In this document: positions 45,312 to 50,029 of the stretch, piece by piece | Position numbering within the stretch: the first letter of the stretch is position 1 | Layout of the letters: each line of letters opens with the position of its first letter | Origin: an uncultured Bacteroidia bacterium | Lineage (GTDB): Bacteria; Bacteroidota; Bacteroidia; Bacteroidales; F082 | Direction: 5' to 3' | Length of the DNA: 50,029 bases | NCBI GenBank assembly: GCA_902783365.1 | Contig: CACZQL010000054.1 | Location: 1-50,029 of the forward strand | Made by a program: the position numbers and the translations under genes | Notes under the pieces: generated by a model | What the model was told of the DNA's origin: nothing | Databases searched by the model: none | The model's input: only the letters and a program-made list of their open reading frames with translations

Positions 45312-45319
45312 TAATTTTG
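45312..45319 (+). promoter_or_regulatory. Candidate -7 element for the MFS gene
   Basis: TAATTTTG fits TAnnTTTG and lies 15 bases before the MFS start. The TTG expected at -33 is not at the right distance. Confidence 0.4.
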
Positions 45320-45333
45320 CGGTCCCAAAACGA

Positions 45334-46536
45334 ATGTGGGTCATGGAAGAGAAGCTTTTCAATAAGAATTATTTGTGCCTATGCGCCGCTAACTTCTTGT
45401 TTTTCTTTTCGTTTTATCTGTTGCTCCCAGTGTTGCCTTTTTTCATCATTGAGCATTTTCAGGGAAGCAAGGCGGTGATCGGTACGGTGATATCGTGCTA
45501 CACCTTGGCCACGTTGGTGGTGCGTCCGTTCTCGGGTTACATGATGGATACTTTCAAGCGTAAACCTTTGTATCTGTTTGCGTTATTGCTCTTTACCGCC
45601 ATCTTTTGCGGTTATCCTTTTGCCTCCACCATCACCTTGCTCATTGTGATCCGGGTGGCGCATGGACTGGCTTTTGGACTTACCTCGGTGGGGGGCAACA
45701 CCTTGGTCATCGACGTGGTGCCGTCGGAGCATCGGGGAGAGGGCATCGGTTATTACGGCGTCGCCAACAACATTGCCATGGCGGTGGGGCCCATGGTGGG
45801 TCTGTTTGTGTATGAGCATCTCAGCTTCAACGCCATCTTCATGGGCTGCATGGGTTGCAGCTTCCTGGCGGCGCTGTTTGCCTCGCGTATTCAAACCAAG
45901 GTGCGTCCGCCAGTGAAGCGTCCGCCGTTGTCGCTCGACCGTTTTATCTTGATAAAGGGCCTGCTGGCGGGCATATCTTTCATGTTGCTGGCTTTCGCCT
46001 ACGGTCAAATCTCCAACTATATTGCCTTGTATGCCAAAGAGATGGCCCTGAGCATCAGTAGCGGTTTGTTTTTTACGGTGTATGCGGTCGGCCTGATTGT
46101 TTCTCGTCTTTTTGCGGGCAGGATGGTGGATAAAGGCAAGGTGACGCATACCATCGCTTTAGGCCTGGGCATCACGGTTGTCGCGTTGTTGGGTTTGGGC
46201 CTTTGCCATTATGTCAATATTTGGGGCTCCACCTATACCGCGGTGGCTTTCCTGTTGATTGCCTTATGCTGTGGCTTGGGTTTCGGAGCGGCCTTCCCTT
46301 CGTTCAACGCATTGTTCATCAACTTGGCTACCAATGCCCAACGAGGCACGGCCACCTCCACCTATCTCACTTCTTGGGACCTTGGTTTGGGTATCGGCAT
46401 CTTTTCTGGCGGTATGTTGGCGGAGCATTTCTCTTTTGCCACCGCCTATTTGGTGGCTTCCGCTTCGGTGCTGGTCTCGCTCGTTTTCTTTATTTTAGTG
46501 GTGACACCCCATTATCAACGAAATAAATTACGTTAA
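45334..46536 (+). CDS. MFS transporter
   Basis: A 400-residue major facilitator with about 12 membrane helices. GYMMDTFKRKPLY lies between helices 2 and 3 as the G-x3-D-x2-G/R-R-like loop, and AGRMVDKGKV is the matching loop in the second half. It most resembles drug or arabinose-efflux-type permeases; the substrate is unknown. An alternative ATG at 45343 would remove three residues. Its stop overlaps the next ATG (TAATG). Confidence 0.92.
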   Translation: MWVMEEKLFNKNYLCLCAANFLFFFSFYLLLPVLPFFIIEHFQGSKAVIGTVISCYTLATLVVRPFSGYMMDTFKRKPLYLFALLLFTAIFCGYPFASTITLLIVIRVAHGLAFGLTSVGGNTLVIDVVPSEHRGEGIGYYGVANNIAMAVGPMVGLFVYEHLSFNAIFMGCMGCSFLAALFASRIQTKVRPPVKRPPLSLDRFILIKGLLAGISFMLLAFAYGQISNYIALYAKEMALSISSGLFFTVYAVGLIVSRLFAGRMVDKGKVTHTIALGLGITVVALLGLGLCHYVNIWGSTYTAVAFLLIALCCGLGFGAAFPSFNALFINLATNAQRGTATSTYLTSWDLGLGIGIFSGGMLAEHFSFATAYLVASASVLVSLVFFILVVTPHYQRNKLR

Positions 46537-47117
46537 TGCATCCTGTTCTTCCTGTGATCCAAATCCGTGATGCCACTCCTGGGGATGCTCCTTTTATCGC
46601 CCGGGTGGTGTTGGCCGGAATTGATTTGTGTGACCTTGATGCGGCTCTTTCTGATGAGCAGCAGGGCGTTTTTGAACATCTGATTGAGATTTGTCGTATG
46701 GACGACACCTTGTATAGTTATCGTAACACTTGCATTGCCGAAACCGATGGCGAATGTGTTGGAGCCTTGGTGGCCTACGATGGCGCTCGTTATGCGGCGC
46801 TTCGGGAAAAGACTTTCGGTCTTGTGCGGCAGACCTCCGGCATGGACTTGAGCCAAAACGCGATGGAGACGGGGCCGGGTGAGTTTTATCTCGACAGCAT
46901 GGCCATCTTGAGTGACTTTAGAGGTGTTGGTATCGGCAAGATGCTGATGCGCGACCGCATGGATTTTGCTTTTCGTGATGGTTTCCAAAGAGTTACCTTG
47001 CTTGTTGACAAGGATAAGCCCCATCTTCAAAGGTATTATGAAAGTGAGGGTTTCGCTTTCAGCGAGGCAGTGTTTGTGTTTGGAAGCTGGTATCGTAAGC
47101 TTGCCCTCTCAAAGTAA
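46536..47117 (+). CDS. GNAT-family acetyltransferase
   Basis: A 193-residue GNAT protein. IRDATPGDAPFIARVVL opens the domain, FYLDSMAILSDFRGVGIGKML carries the R-x2-G-x-G/A acetyl-CoA loop, and LQRYYESEGFAFSE closes it. It is coupled to the MFS gene by TAATG overlap, so a small molecule acetylated and moved by the pair is possible. Substrate unknown. Confidence 0.93.
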   Translation: MHPVLPVIQIRDATPGDAPFIARVVLAGIDLCDLDAALSDEQQGVFEHLIEICRMDDTLYSYRNTCIAETDGECVGALVAYDGARYAALREKTFGLVRQTSGMDLSQNAMETGPGEFYLDSMAILSDFRGVGIGKMLMRDRMDFAFRDGFQRVTLLVDKDKPHLQRYYESEGFAFSEAVFVFGSWYRKLALSK

Positions 47118-47172
47118 GTCCTAGATGCGAAAAGTTTTTTTCTGAGAAAACAGCATGATAAAAATAAATGAT

Positions 47173-47180
47173 TATCTTTG
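47173..47180 (+). promoter_or_regulatory. Candidate -7 element for the MNT gene
   Basis: TATCTTTG fits TAnnTTTG and lies 16 bases before ATG 47196. No convincing TTG at -33. Confidence 0.4.
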
Positions 47181-47195
47181 CTGACAAATACCAGT

Positions 47196-47525
47196 ATGCA
47201 AGAGCCAGTTAGAGACATATTGTCAGAGATAAAGAAACTCGCGATAGCCATCCTTCCTCCAGGGAGTGTGGCGCTTTTATATGGTTCGAGAGCCAGAGGG
47301 ACAGCGCATCCGGGGTCGGATTGGGATCTACTAATCATTTTGGATAAAGATGCTCTTGTCCAATCGGATTATGATAGGATCAGTTATCCCTTTGTGTTGC
47401 TAGGGTGTGATTTTGACGAAGAGATTAATCCCATCATGTACACCGAGAAAGAGTGGCAATCCTATAAAGCTACTCCGTTTTATGAAAATGTTCAACGTGA
47501 TGCAATAAACCTTTTGGCAGCATGA
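47196..47525 (+). CDS. MNT-type minimal nucleotidyltransferase (MntA-like antitoxin)
   Basis: A 109-residue nucleotidyltransferase. LLYGSRARGTAHPGSDWDLL at 28-46 is the complete MNT signature G-S-x-A-R-G with the metal Asp pair D42 and D44. MNT proteins of this size are usually encoded together with a HEPN toxin, which they AMPylate. The ATGA overlap at its end is the usual MNT-HEPN arrangement, but the frame that starts there is a fragment. Start ATG 47196 preferred to TTG 47178. Confidence 0.88.
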   Translation: MQEPVRDILSEIKKLAIAILPPGSVALLYGSRARGTAHPGSDWDLLIILDKDALVQSDYDRISYPFVLLGCDFDEEINPIMYTEKEWQSYKATPFYENVQRDAINLLAA

Positions 47526-47569
47526 CACCGGAAGAAAGACGATTATTGGTGGAAATAAAACTTCAGTAT
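47522..47569 (+). pseudogene. Possible 5' remnant of a HEPN gene
   Basis: An ATG overlapping the MNT stop begins MTPEERRLLVEIKLQY, 16 codons that resemble the first helix of HEPN partners (EER-x-L/A-L/V pattern) and not a signal peptide. The same frame runs straight into the ATG and signal peptide of the next gene, as if a deletion removed the rest. The stretch is short, so this is tentative. Confidence 0.35.
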
Positions 47570-48538
47570 ATGAAAAAACTCCTACTTATCACACTGCTGC
47601 TCTCAGTCTCTTTGCACATGATCGCCCAGGACATGCTTGTGGGCTCTTACAACATCCGTTACAAAAACGCCAACGACAGCATCCAAGGCGAGGTGTGGAG
47701 CAAACGCTGCCAGGTCATCTGCGACCAAGTGAACTTCATGGCCCCCGACATCTTCGGCACCCAGGAAGTGCTCTACGCCCAACTTCAGGATATGAAAAAA
47801 GCTCTCGATGGATACGACTATATCGGCATCGGTCGCGACGACGGGAAACGCGGTGGTGAACATGAAGCCATCTTCTACAAAAAGAATAAAGTCAAACTCC
47901 TCAAACATGGCGACTTCTGGCTCAGCGAGACCCCCGACAAACCGGGTCTTGGCTGGGACGCTGCCTGCATCCGTATCTGCACTTGGGGTAAGTTCGCCGT
48001 GAAGAACCCTGGCGGCGACCTGCACCGCGGAGGTCTTTTCAACCGTGGCCCCAAACCCAAAGAAAAAGTGTTCTACTTCTTCAACCTCCACATGGACCAT
48101 GTGGGCGTGGTGGCACGACGTGAGGCTGCCAAGCTCGTGGTGAACAAGGTTCGCGAAATCGCCCAAGGCGCTCCAGTGTTCATCACGGGCGACTTCAACG
48201 TGGATCAAAACGACGAAATCTATACCATCTTCACCAAGTCGGGGCTGCTGAAGGATTCTTACGACGCCGCCCGCATCCGCTTCGCTGAAAACGGCACCTT
48301 CAACGCCTTCAAAACCGATTTTTACACAAAAAGCCGTATCGACCATGTGTTCGTGTCTCCTTCCATACAGGTGGAAGCCTACGGCGTGCTCACCGACAGC
48401 TACTGGACTTCCCACGAGGAATCCCAAGTGGAACTGAAGTCGGCCAACGCCCCCCAAGAGATCTCTTTCAGCCCCTATACCCGTCGTAACCCCTCAGACC
48501 ATTATCCGGTGTTTGTGAAGGTGAAAGGTGAGAGGTGA
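47570..48538 (+). CDS. Secreted endonuclease/exonuclease/phosphatase family protein
   Basis: A 322-residue protein with a signal peptide (LLLITLLLSVSLHMIAQ) and the EEP fold: GSYNIRYKN, Glu in FGTQEV, the catalytic GDFNVDQND, RIDHVFVS and a final SDHYPVFV. All active residues (Asn, Glu, Asp-Asn, Asp-His) are present. Secreted Bacteroidota members act on phosphodiesters or nucleic acids; the substrate is open. ATG 47570 is chosen because the signal peptide starts there, though the frame is open to 47522. The last codons and stop come from a heptamer repeat. Confidence 0.92.
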   Translation: MKKLLLITLLLSVSLHMIAQDMLVGSYNIRYKNANDSIQGEVWSKRCQVICDQVNFMAPDIFGTQEVLYAQLQDMKKALDGYDYIGIGRDDGKRGGEHEAIFYKKNKVKLLKHGDFWLSETPDKPGLGWDAACIRICTWGKFAVKNPGGDLHRGGLFNRGPKPKEKVFYFFNLHMDHVGVVARREAAKLVVNKVREIAQGAPVFITGDFNVDQNDEIYTIFTKSGLLKDSYDAARIRFAENGTFNAFKTDFYTKSRIDHVFVSPSIQVEAYGVLTDSYWTSHEESQVELKSANAPQEISFSPYTRRNPSDHYPVFVKVKGER

Positions 48539-48548
48539 AAGGTGAGAG
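48521..48548 (+). repeat. Heptamer repeat across the EEP stop codon
   Basis: GTGAAAG and GTGAGAG alternate for four units, then GTTAGAT. TGA occurs at 48522, 48529, 48536 and 48543, covering all three frames; the real stop is 48536-48538. The sequence matches the reverse complement of the tract at 28669-28696. Confidence 0.88.
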
Positions 48549-48549
48549 G

Positions 48550-49425
48550 TTAGATGGTTTTTTTCTCTTTGAGGGAGGTAATTGTTTGAAGAACTACTGA
48601 TAAGATAATCAGAGTGATACCAATGATGAAGGAGAAATTCAACTCCTTGTACTCGCTGAAGATGAACATCGAGAGGATGATGCTATAGACGGGTTCCAGA
48701 TTGTAGGTTAGGTTGACGGTGAAGGCGGGAATCTTCTGCAAGACAATGATTTGCAACAGACATAGGCCAATGGTGCATATCACCACCATAAAGGCGAGAT
48801 AGGCATAGTCCATGCCGATGGGGTAGAGCCGCCCAATGGGAATGAACACATTATATAAAGGTATGAGGGCACTGAGCCCGATAAGTCCTCCGACCATCTC
48901 CCAAAGCAACATGTTCTTGGCATCGTAATGCTTGCCAACCCGTTGGTTGACAATGGCAAACAAAGCGTATAACGCGGACGAAACCACCCCGAAAAGGATG
49001 CCTAATCGGTAGCGGGAATCGAATTGGAACACCAAATAGATGCCCAACACGGTGAGCAGGCTGAATAGGAACTCCCTTCCGGAAAAACGGTGTTTGTTGA
49101 TGATGGGCTCCAACAAGGCAGTGAAAAACCCCACCAACGAAAAGCATACCACTCCAATGGATACATTAGAGGCTTTGATGCTGGCATAAAAAAACACCCA
49201 GTGCAAGGCCAACAGCAGCCCCACACCGCCCATCTGTCCTAAGTTGTTCATTTTGTAGTGAATCAGTTGGTCAGTTAATTTCAGGAACAGCCACATGATC
49301 AACGCCGCCAAGGCCATACGCCACCACACCAACACGGCGGAGTTCAAGGTGATGAGGCGTCCCAGTACCCCGGTGAAGCCGGCGATAAACACCGAAAGAT
49401 GGAGGAGCAGATAATCCTTTTTCAT
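48550..49425 (-). CDS. EamA-family (DMT) transporter
   Basis: A 291-residue protein with ten hydrophobic helices and the two EamA repeats. VLVWWRMALAALIMWLFL and the second-half LEPVYSIILSMFIFSEYKEL are typical of the family (the latter being the conserved L-x-P-v-x-a-l-l segment). EamA proteins export metabolites or amino acids; specificity is unknown. ATG 49425 is chosen over TTG 49434. It starts ten bases after the TrmH gene stop, so they may share a transcript. It converges on the EEP gene. Confidence 0.92.
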   Translation of the reverse strand: MKKDYLLLHLSVFIAGFTGVLGRLITLNSAVLVWWRMALAALIMWLFLKLTDQLIHYKMNNLGQMGGVGLLLALHWVFFYASIKASNVSIGVVCFSLVGFFTALLEPIINKHRFSGREFLFSLLTVLGIYLVFQFDSRYRLGILFGVVSSALYALFAIVNQRVGKHYDAKNMLLWEMVGGLIGLSALIPLYNVFIPIGRLYPIGMDYAYLAFMVVICTIGLCLLQIIVLQKIPAFTVNLTYNLEPVYSIILSMFIFSEYKELNFSFIIGITLIILSVVLQTITSLKEKKTI

Positions 49426-49435
49426 GAGGTTCAAT

Positions 49436-50029
49436 TCAGGGTCTTCTTCTTTGGCGGACAGCCTCGAAGGTGACGATGGCGGTGGTCACCGACACGTTGA
49501 GGGAGTCGGCGATGCCATTCATGGGAATGATGATGTTTTGGTCGGCAGCCTCGACCCAAGCCTGTGAGATGCCGGTGGCCTCTGTGCCCATCACCAAGGC
49601 GGAAGCCTTACGAAAGTCGGCATCAAGGTAGTCGATGGAAGCCTTTAGGTAAGTGCAATAGATGGTGATGCCGTTCTGTTTCAGCCAATTGATGCATTCC
49701 TCGGTGGAACACGCGAACACGGGGACGCTGAAGATGCATCCCACGCTGGCGCGGATGGCGTTGGGGTTGTAAAGGTCGGTGGCGGGGTCGGCCACGATGA
49801 CGGCATCCACCCCGGCGGCGTCGGCGGTACGCATCACCGCCCCTAAGTTGCCGGGTTTCTCCACCGTCTCCAACACGATGATCAAGGCGTCTTTTCGGGG
49901 CTTGAACTCTTGGAGCGTCCGGTATCTCGGGATGGCCACGGCCAACAGCCCGTCGCTACCCTCACGGTAGGCAATCTTCTCGAACACTTCCTCGGTTACC
50001 GTCTCGGTCGTCTTCGCCACAATCCGCAA
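49436..50029 (-). CDS. TrmH/SpoU-family RNA methyltransferase (N-terminus outside window)
   Basis: At least 197 residues, open to the window edge, so the N-terminal substrate-binding part is missing. VEKPGNLGAVMRTADAAGVD is motif 1 of the SpoU fold, LVMGTEATGIS is motif 2, and IPMNGIADSLNVSVTTAIV is motif 3; together these form the trefoil knot that binds SAM. It would 2'-O-methylate a ribose in rRNA or tRNA. Which nucleotide cannot be told. Confidence 0.94.
   Translation of the reverse strand: MRIVAKTTETVTEEVFEKIAYREGSDGLLAVAIPRYRTLQEFKPRKDALIIVLETVEKPGNLGAVMRTADAAGVDAVIVADPATDLYNPNAIRASVGCIFSVPVFACSTEECINWLKQNGITIYCTYLKASIDYLDADFRKASALVMGTEATGISQAWVEAADQNIIIPMNGIADSLNVSVTTAIVTFEAVRQRRRP

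Overview
The window looks like a chromosomal segment of a Bacteroidota bacterium, most likely Bacteroidales. The signs are TAnnTTTG-type -7 promoter elements, few Shine-Dalgarno sequences, a lipoprotein Wza next to a Wzc-type kinase and a CpsB/YwqE-type phosphatase, large M3/M16/M28 exported peptidases, and an rSAM/lipoprotein gene pair of a type known from this phylum. I see no rRNA, tRNA or CRISPR array. Nothing here can be named to species.

Layout. (1) 1-366: the 5' end of an IS4-family transposase gene, cut by the window edge. (2) 445-22268, all on +: a long surface-polysaccharide locus with glycosyltransferases of several folds (GT14-like, DUF5672, GT2, GT32, GT4, GT-C, DUF354), an aminotransferase/acyltransferase pair, LicD, two UDP-GlcNAc 2-epimerases, two NodB-like deacetylases, a formyltransferase-like protein, a CapK/PaaK-like ligase and three hexapeptide acyltransferases. 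Many genes overlap by 4-17 bases. A hipBA-type module sits inside it, followed by the decayed 3' end of a second GT2 gene. Much of 2.1-11.5 kb is visibly richer in A+T than the flank after 23 kb. (3) 22293-26348: the export and assembly machinery, Wza, a Wzc-like kinase with a Gly-Tyr tail, and a PHP-type tyrosine phosphatase. (4) 26345-33032: patatin/outer-membrane protein, M3 peptidase, NfeD, SPFH and Hsp20. (5) 33050-40233 on -: an ABC ATPase, two paralogous membrane proteins, a YtrA-type GntR regulator, an M28 peptidase fused to a beta-barrel, and an M16 protease, headed by a clear promoter and operator. (6) 40260-44643 on -: ADP-forming acyl-CoA synthetase, small membrane protein, small lipoprotein, Mpv17-like membrane protein and a radical SAM/SPASM enzyme in one compact operon. 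(7) 44738-50029: NUDIX, MFS, GNAT, an orphan MNT-type nucleotidyltransferase, a secreted endonuclease/exonuclease/phosphatase protein, an EamA transporter and a partial TrmH methyltransferase.

How it works together. The locus makes activated sugars (ManNAc from the epimerases, an N-acylated amino-deoxysugar from the DegT/acyltransferase pair) and assembles and decorates them. The polymer would leave through Wza, with Wzc phosphorylation reversed by the PHP phosphatase. No Wzx flippase and no initiating sugar-phosphate transferase are visible, so those functions must lie outside the window.

Most interesting points: the rSAM/lipoprotein operon; heptanucleotide repeats placed across four gene ends so that each stops translation in all three frames; the hipBA insertion beside a GT2 remnant; the YtrA-like operator; a 23-T tract in front of a GT2 gene; and an MNT gene whose HEPN partner seems reduced to a 16-codon stub.
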